NCBI GenBank assembly: GCA_032718475.1
Contig: JAUCBJ010002158.1
Span: 1-53,631, forward strand
Length of the DNA stretch: 53,631 bases
Direction: 5' to 3'
Origin: Nemertoderma westbladi
Lineage: Eukaryota > Xenacoelomorpha > Nemertodermatida > Nemertodermatidae
Under the pieces are notes generated by a model, which worked only from the letters and a program-made list of their open reading frames with translations, was not told the DNA's origin and did no database searches. Below, in pieces: positions 32,480 through 42,900 of the stretch (position 1 is its first letter; each line of letters starts with the position of its first letter). The position numbers and the translations under genes are program-made.

Positions 32480-33991
32480 TTATCGCTTAGTAGATCGAGC
32501 CCTGCCGCGTCCTCGAAAACTGCGCACAGGTGACTTTGCTCGCGATATGGGACTTGTGGGGCGAGTCACTGGTTTCGTTTGGACGTTGAGAGACGGTGCG
32601 ACTATTTCCTCGCAAATTCGTCTATTTAGCATCCCAAAACCTCGACCGATTCCTCGTGACCGATCAGTTGTCACTACAGTTGGTAGAACGTCTGGGAACG
32701 CGCGAGAAGCGGACGACGCAGACCCAAGAGTAGCTTGCGCCCCCTGTTGATCAGCTGGTGTATGTCCCGATCCTCCTACTGGTTCTCTTGGAAGCGATAC
32801 CGTATCCCGAGTAACTCGAATGGTCGGCTCAACTCCCTTGCGTTCTTCTACATTAATAATTTTCTTTAATTGTTGGCCCACTTTCTGGACCCGTATGATC
32901 CTACCCTGTCCGTCCTCCCGAGGGTGACGTGCAGACGGCGCAACCGGAGTGGCTGGTATATTTGTCGCCTCTAGGACCTCTTCTTCCTCGAATACGCTCG
33001 CTCGTATACGTTTATGGTAAAACGCGGCTCGGTACGCCCATGCGACGGTTAACCAAGCTCCTTTATTCCGCTTTTCAGTTCGGAAACGATCGAATTCACC
33101 ATACGTAATGCGATTAACGACTTTCTGAAAATTCCACGTGTTTTTGTTATCCGGGTGAATCTGTAGTAGATACTCGCGCACCACTCGGAATCCACTGTCG
33201 TGGGGCAAAATATCGACTACCTCGATAAGTTCGTCATATTGGGGCATAGCGGAGATGTATCCTTCCGACATCATCGTCTGGGGATTTACCGCCCAAAATC
33301 CAAGATGCGCCCTCATCGGAAATCGTCTTCTTTGTGCCGATACATGTTCGTCGGCTAAATCTTCCCACTCATCAAATAATTTCCTCACGAGTTTTACAGA
33401 TTCGTGTTCATAAGGTATGTCTCTTAGTTGGCATTCAGATGCTCGATGTCCTTTTATATTGCAGTAAGTACATTGAGCCATAAATCTCCAGCAAGTATAA
33501 AAGGTATGAGACCCTTGATCCCCACACCATCCACAGATTAGCTGAGTCGTAGTAATGTGCTTTCCACTGCACTTTGTCATATGATGTCCAGCGACGCCAC
33601 ATTTACTACACATCGTATTGGCAGGGTACCACACTCGTTCGTATATAAGATCTCCAATCGGTCGAGCGATTCCTCCCACACTATAATCGTAATCATCTGG
33701 GTCTATGGGTTGGTAGGTTTCTGAAGGTTGTATACAAACTATAGCATCTGTTGCTTCAAGTTGTCGAATCTCCGTCTGAGATTTCTTCGGGAGGTTTCTT
33801 TCTATCTCAAGAAGTTCCTCTAAAGGATCGTCAGTGATCGTAGTAGTTACTTCGAAATCATCACCAAGGTGACCGATAGGCGCGCGCGTCTGCCGTGATT
33901 CATCCGTAATCTCCACGATACGTTCTCCTTCATAGGGTAACATAGTTGTTGATGGTTCGAACACCTCGCCAATATCGGTTCGGGATTTTCC
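32480..33991 (-). CDS. accessory protein with three zinc knuckles (unrecognised, no own ATG)
   Basis: Open from the TAA at 33992-33994 to the stop at 32480, about 503 codons, downstream of integrase. Near the middle of the first half it has CSKCGVAGHHMTKC (C-x2-C-x4-H-x4-C), CGWCGDQGSHTFYTC (C-x2-C-x5-H-x4-C) and CTYCNIKGHRASEC (C-x2-C-x4-H-x4-C). Three tandem nucleocapsid-type knuckles suggest RNA or single-stranded DNA binding. A mixed region with aromatic residues follows, then a basic tail rich in Arg/Ser ending RGRGRARSTKR. The first ATG is at about 33943, inside the overlap with the preceding frame, so it is probably the continuation of 34003-34488 through a -1 frame change. I recognise no family: BEL/Pao elements sometimes carry an envelope gene here, but no signal peptide or membrane segment is evident. 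Confidence 0.7.
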   Translation of the reverse strand, partial: GKSRTDIGEVFEPSTTMLPYEGERIVEITDESRQTRAPIGHLGDDFEVTTTITDDPLEELLEIERNLPKKSQTEIRQLEATDAIVCIQPSETYQPIDPDDYDYSVGGIARPIGDLIYERVWYPANTMCSKCGVAGHHMTKCSGKHITTTQLICGWCGDQGSHTFYTCWRFMAQCTYCNIKGHRASECQLRDIPYEHESVKLVRKLFDEWEDLADEHVSAQRRRFPMRAHLGFWAVNPQTMMSEGYISAMPQYDELIEVVDILPHDSGFRVVREYLLQIHPDNKNTWNFQKVVNRITYGEFDRFRTEKRNKGAWLTVAWAYRAAFYHKRIRASVFEEEEVLEATNIPATPVAPSARHPREDGQGRIIRVQKVGQQLKKIINVEERKGVEPTIRVTRDTVSLPREPVGGSGHTPADQQGAQATLGSASSASRAFPDVLPTVVTTDRSRGIGRGFGMLNRRICEEIVAPSLNVQTKPVTRPTSPISRAKSPVRSFRGRGRARSTKR

Positions 33992-34170
33992 TTATTCAAA
34001 CGCATCGGAATCGCATTTCGTTGTTCGCGCATACAAGAACCGCATTGATAATAAAGTTTATACACTGAAAATGCTTCCTTGGTTTCTCTATCATCCCCTC
34101 GAGTTTGTCTGTAAAGATGCATTCCATCGAATTCATCTCTTACCGCGGGCATAGGTTCGTGCGCCTTTAG
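33847..34170 (-). CDS. middle segment of the accessory region, same frame as 34174-34488
   Basis: Lies directly after the TAA at 34171-34173 in the same frame as the upstream segment; the first ATG is at 34152. It includes a CGSC pair and charged residues. Its last third (33847-33991) overlaps the zinc-knuckle frame, which is shifted by -1, and is probably not used. No canonical X-XXY-YYZ slippery heptamer was seen in the overlap. No family recognised. Confidence 0.5.
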   Translation of the reverse strand, partial: LKAHEPMPAVRDEFDGMHLYRQTRGDDRETKEAFSVYKLYYQCGSCMREQRNAIPMRLNKENPEPILARCSNHQQLCYPMKENVSWRLRMNHGRRARLSVTLVMISK

Positions 34171-34488
34171 TTATTGCATGGTATGATACAAACGACTAAT
34201 TTCAGTATCGGGGTCTTCGCTAATGTCTCCCGTATCACACAAAGCGTCGTACGGGTAAAGTTCGTTGAAGGTTTGGCGCAAACTTTCGATTCTTTCGTTT
34301 AATGCGTTTTGCCTTCTCTTTAATACATTTGAGTCATATTTAGTTCTCGCGAGTTTCGCTGTACTTTCTGATAATTCCTTTATACCGAATATAGTATAGT
34401 CCTTGGCTCCAAATCTTTCGAATGGCGCTGCTGCCTCCTCTTGGATATCATATCCCCATCTTGGCTCTCCTTGTATCCCTTTCTCCAT
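34171..34488 (-). CDS. N-terminal segment of the accessory region
   Basis: Starts with ATG at 34488 and has 105 codons, hydrophilic, with a probable helical/coiled segment at residues 40-75 (KLARTKYDSNVLKRRQNALN). It ends at TAA 34171-34173, which is in frame with the next segment. It follows integrase after a 660-bp spacer. The true ATG and absence of overlap suggest this is where accessory translation starts. No homologue recognised. Confidence 0.55.
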   Translation of the reverse strand: MEKGIQGEPRWGYDIQEEAAAPFERFGAKDYTIFGIKELSESTAKLARTKYDSNVLKRRQNALNERIESLRQTFNELYPYDALCDTGDISEDPDTEISRLYHTMQ

Positions 34489-35148
34489 AATTAAGGGTGT
34501 AGTTACATAATCATTACTACTAGAGGGAATACAACAGAGTTTGTAGTTAGTTGTGAGGAGACGTGAGAGTTTCGTCTGCCCTTTGGGCTCGACAACGCTC
34601 TAACCTCCTACCCATAGCCTAAGATCTAGGGTTTCTTTAATGACACGCTGCTTCTTATCTAAAATTTTTTGCCGAAATAAAAACGAATTTGGGCTAAACT
34701 GGCTGTGAGTCTAAAATACTCACTTTTTGATCCCAAACTATTATCAGAAAATAAGCAGTCAAGAATTAGTAATAAATATAGGGGAGTCTATTTATTGACG
34801 TAACTTATTGAAACAAGACCGTGTAAAATTTAATTAAAATTTTTAAGAAAGGCTCGCAAGTCTTCCTCTCTTGTTTCTCTAATTTTAAGTTCCACCCGAC
34901 TGTACCCTGAAATCTATTCACTGGAGAAAATTTAAAAATTTTCAAATCCAAATGGATTGTCTAAAATTTCGAAAATGTCTCAATATTGTGAGTTCCAAGT
35001 AGAATTCCATTTCTTATACCTACAAATCCCGCTCCTATGTGACACATAAGGGTACTACCCTCAATGTTCACATATAAAGACAATGGAATTCTACCGCTGT
35101 CTTTACTACGGTGTACAGGTACGTGGAAATCTATTTGTAAACTCCTAA
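34489..35148. other. spacer between integrase and accessory region
   Basis: No reading frame on the element strand. Contains one copy of the dispersed motif (34845-34866) and otherwise AT-rich sequence. It could hold a splice acceptor or internal promoter for the accessory region; none was proven. Confidence 0.5.
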
Positions 35149-36951
35149 TTATTTACTAGTATTAGTTGGAGATTTGTAGTCTCCAGACTCGTTACGAGTC
35201 TCTTCAAGAAGTACGAGACGTTGAGTCGGTCTGTCTACTGTACGACCGTCAATTGTCCGTACCGTCACAGTTCTTGTCACTCCATCCATAGATGGATGTG
35301 TGGCTAAAATTACACCTGTTATCCAGAAGCGTCTTTTTAGATTCACTTCTGCTAACAGCACGTGATCTCCCGGCTTTAATGCGCGGGTGTTATTGTACCA
35401 GTTTGTTCTGGCAGAAATAGAGGGCAAATAATGGTTTTGCCATATTTCCCAGAACTTGTTAGCCAGTAGTTGCGTGATTTTCCACGCTTTTCTACCGTAG
35501 CTGTCGCTTTCTGTTGGAATTGAAATAGGCATTAATGTAGTCGGTGCCTGCATAAGCAGGTGTGCAGGTGTTAATGCAAATTGGGATTGTTTGTCATCGG
35601 GTACTAATACTATTGGTCTAGTATTTAGTATTGCCTCGATTTCAACAAACAATGTTGTCAGTTGGTTGTCTGTCAATATGTGGTTTACTGGAATGACCTT
35701 TGCCATGGCTGTCTTTATAGATCTAATCAGTCTCTCCCAGACTCCGCCTCTCCAAGGACTATCTGGAGGATTAAACTTCCAAACAATCTTGTGAGGTTGT
35801 AGTTCGTTCGAGATTTGATCATGATCTAATTTCTTAAAGGCTCTAGCAATCTCATTCCGAGCACCAACAAAGTTTGTCCCTTGGTCTGAGTACAAGCATT
35901 TTACTAGTCCGCGTCTAGCGATAAATCGCCGCAGTGCTAGTATAAACGCGTTGGTGGAAAGATCCATCACACGTTCAATATGAACTGCCCTACTGGACAT
36001 ACATGTGAAAATCAGTCCCCAGCGTTTTACTAGTATACGTCCACGTTTCGTATGTATGGGACCAAAGCAATCAATTCCAGTCTCTGTAAAAGGTGGTCTG
36101 AATGCTTGAAGTCGTGCTTGTGGAAGTTCACTCATTTCTTGGGTACCTATTCTAGAGTGTACCTTTTTACAAATAATACACGTACGTGTCACTGAACTTA
36201 ACGCTTTACTGGGTCTAATTAATACAAATCTTGTACGTAAGTAGGAAAGACAGTGGTGTCTTCCAGCGTGTTTCAGATGTAAATGTGCGTCCAGTATCAT
36301 TGCACGTTGTAGTTCGTGATGTTGCGGTATTATTATTGGGTATCTAAAGTTTGTGTTAAAGTCAATGTTTTGAAGCCGAGATTTATGACAAATTAAGCCA
36401 TTATAAATAATCGGACTCCAACTCAGTATTGGTGACGACTTGATTGGTTGACCTTGATTTATAGATGTGAATTCGCGCGCGAAATATCGCAGTTGGTAAT
36501 GGCGAATTAATTTAATCTCACACCTGTCAATCTCAGCCAATGTAAGTCGACGTGTAAAGTCACGTTTGCCTTTAACGTATTGTACGAAACGTACAATCCA
36601 TGCTAACTTTCGGCAAGCGTTTGACCAAGAGTCTGTTAAGTTTACAATCCGGTCGACGTGAGTATTTGTGACGTCATCAGGTAAGTCAATGGAGATTTTG
36701 GAAGGTTTTGAATTACTAGAAGGGCCCACGGGTCCGCCGGTAAGTATTCCCTTGTTGACTGTTGATCCGTCCGGGTCTACAAGTAATTTGTCCTTCTTCG
36801 TCTTCTTACCTTGATTGTCGGTACTTTGTAAGTCGATCGTTAATGGTGGTTTGAACTCTATGGGGTCAGCAGGTTTCGGTAAACTTAATTTTCTGCCGAC
36901 ATTAATCCCAGGTTTCACCATAGGTTGCAAGTTCGGTATGTCTCTTGAGCG
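35149..36951 (-). CDS. BEL/Pao integrase with DUF5641-like tail, behind an in-frame TAG
   Basis: The frame is continuous with the RT-RNase H frame except for the single TAG at 36952-36954. The numbering below starts at 36930. It carries an integrase H2C2 zinc finger near residues 200-255 (a His pair, then CIICKK). The catalytic core follows: GIDCFGP near 282, YSDQGTNFVG near 350 and GGVWERLIRSIK near 400 supply D, D and E, with 49 residues between the last two. A C-terminal region near 480-570 (PGDHVLLAEVNLKRRFW) resembles DUF5641 of BEL/Pao. It would insert the cDNA copy into host DNA. All catalytic residues are intact. No ATG stands at the start, so expression needs read-through, splicing or internal initiation at the ATG around 36919. 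Confidence 0.92.
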   Translation of the reverse strand, partial: RSRDIPNLQPMVKPGINVGRKLSLPKPADPIEFKPPLTIDLQSTDNQGKKTKKDKLLVDPDGSTVNKGILTGGPVGPSSNSKPSKISIDLPDDVTNTHVDRIVNLTDSWSNACRKLAWIVRFVQYVKGKRDFTRRLTLAEIDRCEIKLIRHYQLRYFAREFTSINQGQPIKSSPILSWSPIIYNGLICHKSRLQNIDFNTNFRYPIIIPQHHELQRAMILDAHLHLKHAGRHHCLSYLRTRFVLIRPSKALSSVTRTCIICKKVHSRIGTQEMSELPQARLQAFRPPFTETGIDCFGPIHTKRGRILVKRWGLIFTCMSSRAVHIERVMDLSTNAFILALRRFIARRGLVKCLYSDQGTNFVGARNEIARAFKKLDHDQISNELQPHKIVWKFNPPDSPWRGGVWERLIRSIKTAMAKVIPVNHILTDNQLTTLFVEIEAILNTRPIVLVPDDKQSQFALTPAHLLMQAPTTLMPISIPTESDSYGRKAWKITQLLANKFWEIWQNHYLPSISARTNWYNNTRALKPGDHVLLAEVNLKRRFWITGVILATHPSMDGVTRTVTVRTIDGRTVDRPTQRLVLLEETRNESGDYKSPTNTSK

Positions 36952-36954
36952 CTA
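36952..36954 (-). other. in-frame TAG between RNase H linker and integrase
   Basis: On the coding strand the codons read GGT GTT ACT TAG CGC TCA AGA, and the same frame then stays open for about 600 codons through integrase. It is the only stop in the whole gag-pol frame. It is either a recent nonsense mutation or a recoding (read-through) site; the downstream bases CGC do not match the classical CAR-YYA context. Confidence 0.9.
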
Positions 36955-39900
36955 AGTAACACCTGTATTTACATTAGCGTAGGTACTACCCACATCTGTA
37001 ATACATGAGGTTTCACCGTGCTTATGGTTGCTCAAGTGTGTCAAAATTGGTAGTTTGTCAATACAAGGCCGCTCCAATAGGGAAACTGCGGCTTCACTAT
37101 TTGTCAGTACGTTACTAGTGTCTAGTCGACTGTCTAGTAATGTGTCTGGCGATACGTCTGGTAACGTATCTGGTTGTTTGTCAATAGAAGGCCGCTCCAA
37201 TAGAGAAACTGCGGCTTTACTGTTTGTCAGTGTGTTACTAGCGTCTGGTAGAACATTTTGTGATATGTCTGGTAAAATGTCTGGTTGGCTGTCTAGTAAC
37301 GTGTCTGGTTGACCGTCTGGCGATATGTCTGGTGTAGAAAGGCTCGCAAGTCTTCCTCTCTTGACCTTTGAAGTTATATCTTTCCATTTCGCCTTCGGTT
37401 TTTTCTTAAGTTTTGCCGCCGTTGTCTTTTTCTTTACCTTCCCCTTTTTTGGTTTCTTGATTTCCGCGTCCTTAGGGATTGTGTTAGACTTGTTGTCGTA
37501 TAGTGGCGGCCAATGTAGTGTTGAACCTTGTAAGAATTGTGGTCCGTGTTGCCAAAATTCTTTGTTCTCCGGTTTACAGAATTCCTCAGGCATCATTCCT
37601 CGCGACGCAATATCAGCTGGGTTTTGTGGTCCGGGACAATGTCGCCAATCCTCTTTTATTGAACGATCTAGAATTTCTGCGCGACGGTTAGCTACGAATG
37701 TCTTGAATTCAAGTGTGTCGTTGTTTATGTAAAATAAAACCAACGTCGCGTCAGTCCAATAAAATATCTGTAAACTTGACTGTAGTTCTGTCTGTATGAG
37801 GTTCACGATGGTGGTTGACAGGGTTGCGGCTTGTAGCTCAGCTCGTGGTGTCGTCATATACTTAGTAGGCATTGTTTTTGCCTTAGAAGTAATGAGCGAA
37901 ACATCGAATGCTTCTGAGTCTACTTGTCTGCGCAAGTACGCTGCCACACCAAAACCGTTGTCACTGGCGTCAGAAAAACAGTGTAGTTCCAAGTTGTCAG
38001 GAAATGTACTTTGTAATGGAAAGTAAACTCTGGGTATGGAATAATCCTCTAGCGAAGATAATTCCGCCTCCCAGGTCTTCCATAAGTCCACTTGGTCTGA
38101 TGAGATCGGCTCATCCCATGTTAGTCCATCCTTCCAAATACTGCGCATATAAATGCGGGCTTGCAGTATTACTGGACTGATGAATCCTAACGGATCGAAC
38201 AATCGGCTCAATTTTGACAAGCATGATCTCTTTGTCAGTGTGTTCTCGTGACTGTCCAGTCTCACCTTCACTCGGAAGTTGTCCGTGTTTGGGTCCCAAA
38301 AGAGCCCCAACACCTTGGTCGTCGGTAGTGGTTCGAACTCTAGGTCTATGTCACCACCTCCACGCTCAGTCGTTCCGAATGAGTCTACTAATTCGGCACT
38401 GTTTGAGGCGAATTTGGTGAGGTTAAAACCTCCGCCCGCTAAGCAGTCCCGTAATTGATGTGCTACTGTTGTAGCACGTTCTACTGTGTCGCAACTCTGT
38501 AATCCGTCGTCGACGTAAAAGTCACGTTCCACAATCCTAATTATCTCTGGGTCATATAGGTGTTTCTGATCTCTAGCGGCTTGTTTTAGGGCGTACATTG
38601 TGCAATTTGGGCTGTCTCTGGCACCGAAAACGCGAACTTGCATTTGGTAAGTCGCTGGTGGTAGACTTAAGTCTCCTTCCGGATACCAGAGGAACCGCAA
38701 ACTGTGTCTGTCTCGCTCTAACGCTCTCACTTGATGAAACATCGCTTCAACGTCGCAAGTAAAAGCTACTTGACGCTGACGGAAGCGCATAATCACCCCC
38801 ATAAGATAATTATTCATGTTTGGTCCATCCATCAACTCGCTATTGAGGGACATTCCCTCAAACAGAGCCGCACAGTCGTTGACTACGCGTACTTTATCTG
38901 GTTTGTCGGGATGTCTCACATAGTGATGTGGCAGGTAGTATGTCTGGTTAGTCACTATCTCTGGGTTAGTCATTCGGATAGCGTATCCCTTAGTCAAATA
39001 CGTCTCCATCTGAGTGTTGTACTGCAGATGGGCTTTCTCGTCCTTTAATAGACGTTGCCGTATTGAGTGTAGACGTCTTAAAGCCAGTGGGTAGTTGTTT
39101 ATAAGTTTAGGACTTTGGCTACGCCATAACATCCCCACCTCATAATGTCCGTCTTTCGTCTGGCGGATAGTATCTTCCATGATCTTCAGAGATTGTTTCT
39201 CCTGTTCCGACATACAAGGTTCGTAGCTACCAGGTTCAGCTGTATCTTGTTCTAACCACCTGATAGTCTTCTCCGTTAATTCCTTGTCCAGTGCAGCTTG
39301 TTCCATTTGATGATTTCTCAACACGTCATCATCGATCTCGACGGGCATTGTTGATGTCGTTGGGGTAGGTAGACTCGCAAGCCTATCATCTGTCGTCGAT
39401 GGAATCTCTAGCTGACTCGTCTTCTCCCCAAGTTCTAAACTCACCTTGTGGATTAGCTGCTCCTTGTGACTTATCATACTAGTCACATGTCTGTCACGTT
39501 TTGTCGACTGTAGTGTAGTATGGTTCACGTCGTGTGAGAAGGAATGAATTGAATTTGTAGTTAATAAACTACATGTACTTTGTACATCGTCTTCCTCGTC
39601 ACTTACGTCTAGTGTGCGCACAGGCGCTCGAGTATACCACCCTATCGGCGTTCTACAGGCGTATGCGTTTCCCGCTACGACTGCCGATGGTCTGGTTTCC
39701 CACACCTGATGTAGGTTGAATTGGTCCGTCCCGATCAGCATTGCTACCGATCTATAATTGACAGGACATTCAGGTACACCAAGGTGTCTGAAATACTTAC
39801 GGTCCTCTAGAGATTGTTCCGGCACTGGACCTAGTAGGTTACTAAAGTCCTTCGTGGCCGCAAAGGTTAGATCTTTAAAGGGTAACAAAGATCTCTCCCT

Positions 39901-42900
39901 CTCGCTGTGTTGCGATTTTGGAAGAAGAGAGTCTAAGTCCAACTTAACTCGTGTCACTGGTATTGCACGCTGTCCGTGCATACTACTTACGGTATAACTG
40001 ACGCGCTTACCTTGTTTAAGATCCGTCACTATGTCAGCTATCTTTTCATCCACGTAGCTGTGAGATGAGGCTGAATCTAGAATCGCGTAGATTCTCTTGC
40101 TCCCCTTTGTGCCAGTAATCTTAATCAGAATTACACTGAATCCCTTCAGTTGGTCAGTAGTCAGAAGCGCGATCGATGGCTGTTCGTCTCCATTGGAATA
40201 TTCGTCGTCGTCTTCTAACTCTTCGTCCGACGATCCGGATTGTTCTGAGAAGCAATCCTCAATATGGGTCACGAAGGTTGGAGTCGTTTTCGATTCTCGT
40301 TTTCTGTAGGCCGCATCACATCTCGCTGCTGCTTCCGGGTGTTCCCTGGCGAAGCGTTTTGTCGGCGTGTGGCTGTCTGTGTGGAGCAGACCGTCGTGGT
40401 TGCGTCCACAGGATGGACAAGTGTCGGTATTTGGGCAATCCTTGCGAACGTGTCCGTGTCGCGTACACCGCCAACAAGAGTCCAATGGCCGTATTTGCAG
40501 CCGTCGTTCTTCCGAGTTCAACTCGCGAAACTGTCGACAACCCCTCAACTTGTGACCGATATACCGCTTGCCTAGATGCTCGCAGTATTGGCAGCCGCTG
40601 AAGTCGGTACTGAGTTGTTGTCTCGTCTGTTTTATCCCAATGGGCGCAGATACCCTACTACCGTCCGAGAATTGTCGTGATTCCGTTGGTGTGGCGTAAG
40701 TGGCCGTCTTGGTGGATGTTGTCTGGGGTTTTTGTCGGTGGGAGGATGGCAATGTGATTCCTTCTGCCACGATGTGCTGGTCAGTGTAGTTGGATCGAGT
40801 TTCTACTACTGCCTCCCTGGATATTAAAAGGTACACGTCCTCCAGTTTTAAGAATCCACCCCGCTCTTCTCGTTGGTATTCGATCTTTCTCCACTCCCGA
40901 CGAAGTCGATGGTGGAGTCGTCCTATGATCTTTAATAGGACTGTAGGGGTATTCCCATAGTCAAGTTGTCCAATGGATCTTAAAGTAGTGATAGCGTTCC
41001 TTATCTCGTCAGCCAGTTTTAATAAGTCGACGGGTTTAGTGATAGCCCCTCCCTTACAGAGTTCCTCTATTACTGACCTGGCCATACTGACTGTACCTCC
41101 ATATATCGAAGTTAAACGATCGTACGCTAGTTCGAAGGCGTCCGGTACACCAACGAAGGTCTCTGCCAAACGTTTAGGTTCTCCTGACAACGTTTGAAGC
41201 AGGTAATTAAACTTCTCCCGTGATGTAAAGGCGCACACGGCGATCTGGGATTCGATATAGTCTACGAAAGTGTGCCAGTGTTTCGAGCTACCGGAAAACT
41301 TCGGTGGTTGTTGTACCGGCAATCCTTGCCTGGCTGCGAATTTCGCTATCTCCTCGGCAACGTTCAGAGTTTCGCGTCCTTGGTTGGTACACTGGTTGAT
41401 ATTCTCCCTTCTTGGCGCTTTCCCCTGATACGATGTGTTTTTTGAAGGTACCGGTCTTTGTGGTTCCTTCGGGTGTCTATTGTGTTCGAACTCAGTGTTC
41501 CTCGAACTGTCGGTTTGAACTTCCTCCAGACGCTCCTCGATCTGAGCCAACTTGTTAACAACTGGTCGCAGGATGTCGGCGAACTGTTGTGTACTGATTG
41601 CGTCCGTTGGTTGTAACGCCTTCTGTGTTGGTGTATTCTGTGGACGATTGTCTGCTAAGGAGTTGTCTGAACGCTCGCGTTTATATTCATCGGCCGCCCC
41701 TGTTCTAAATACCTCGCGTTTCGGGTAATCCGATTCGCTCGAAGTACTACTATCATCTGGATATGGTGGTCGACGTGCTCGCGTTCGTTGCGTCGTACGA
41801 ATTCTAACGTTTCGTTTTGGAACATCGTCCACTGATCTCCTTTGTTCGGTAGGCTCACAAGTCTTCCTCGAAGTCGTAGATTGCGATGTAAACTGAACCG
41901 GTCGCGTATCCACTGTTCTCCGTTGTTCGGTAGGCTCACAAGTCTTCCTCGAAGTCGTAGATTGCGATGTAAACTGAACCGGTGGTCGGACGACAGCGCT
42001 TGAATCCAAAGGCCTTGTTGGCCTAAACGTCATTGGGTAAGCGTAGTGTGTAACAGGTTTTGGCGTCAAAGGTGGACTCACCTGTTTAGTCGTCAGTAGT
42101 GCAGGTCCGACTAATAAACTACTACGATCTGTAATCGGTGGGTTACTTACCTTGACTTTCGGAATAGGCGACGACGTTGCTCTTGGCGGTGTAAACTTGT
42201 CCGGAATAACAAACCTGTGTTCCGTCGCACCATGGATAGGAGAAATATTACTACTACCAGCAATCGAAACAGGTTCCTTAGTCGTAACCGGTGCAAACAT
42301 ATGAGTTACCTGAGGGAATCTTTGACATAAGTCTTTAACTAATTGTCTTTCTCGTCCAGGTGCCCCTACCGAACCTTCCTTCATTCGTTCCTGGATTTGG
42401 CGGTGCCTTACCTCTAACTGGTCTAGATCGTGTCCATCTCGAGATCTCATCGATCGATCGCGGGCTTGTAGATCCAGATCTTCCTTCGCGTTGGCTAATT
42501 CTCTCGCCTTCTTCCTGAGTTCGAAATGAAGTTTAACTTCCTTCTCGCGTTGTTCCGTCTGTTGTTGTTGCGCCTCGAGCTCCGCTTGTCTTATCGCTGA
42601 TTGAGCCTTTATTTGCCGTTTTTTCATTTCAGCTCTTGCTTCCGAAACTCGCTTGTGTTCTTCCAATTCCGCTGCTCGTCGTTCTAGTTCCGCTGCTGCT
42701 GCTCGTCGCTCCGACTCCGCTGCTTGTCGTTCTAACTCAGCTGCTGCCGCTTGTTGCGCTAACTCAGCTGTCGCTGTTCGCTGTGCTATTTCTAGCTCCA
42801 ACCTTTCCATCTCAGCCGCTTCCAACTCGGCTTGTTCTTGCAGATGAGAGATTCTTGCAACATTCGCAACGCGTAGTTTCTCTTCTTGCACGGCTGCTTG

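Noticed and set aside
32301-32750. Plus-strand frames across the BEL/Pao element (for example 32301-32750, 42636-43259, 40176-40601)
   Set aside because: They are antisense shadows of the minus-strand element genes or AT-rich repeats.
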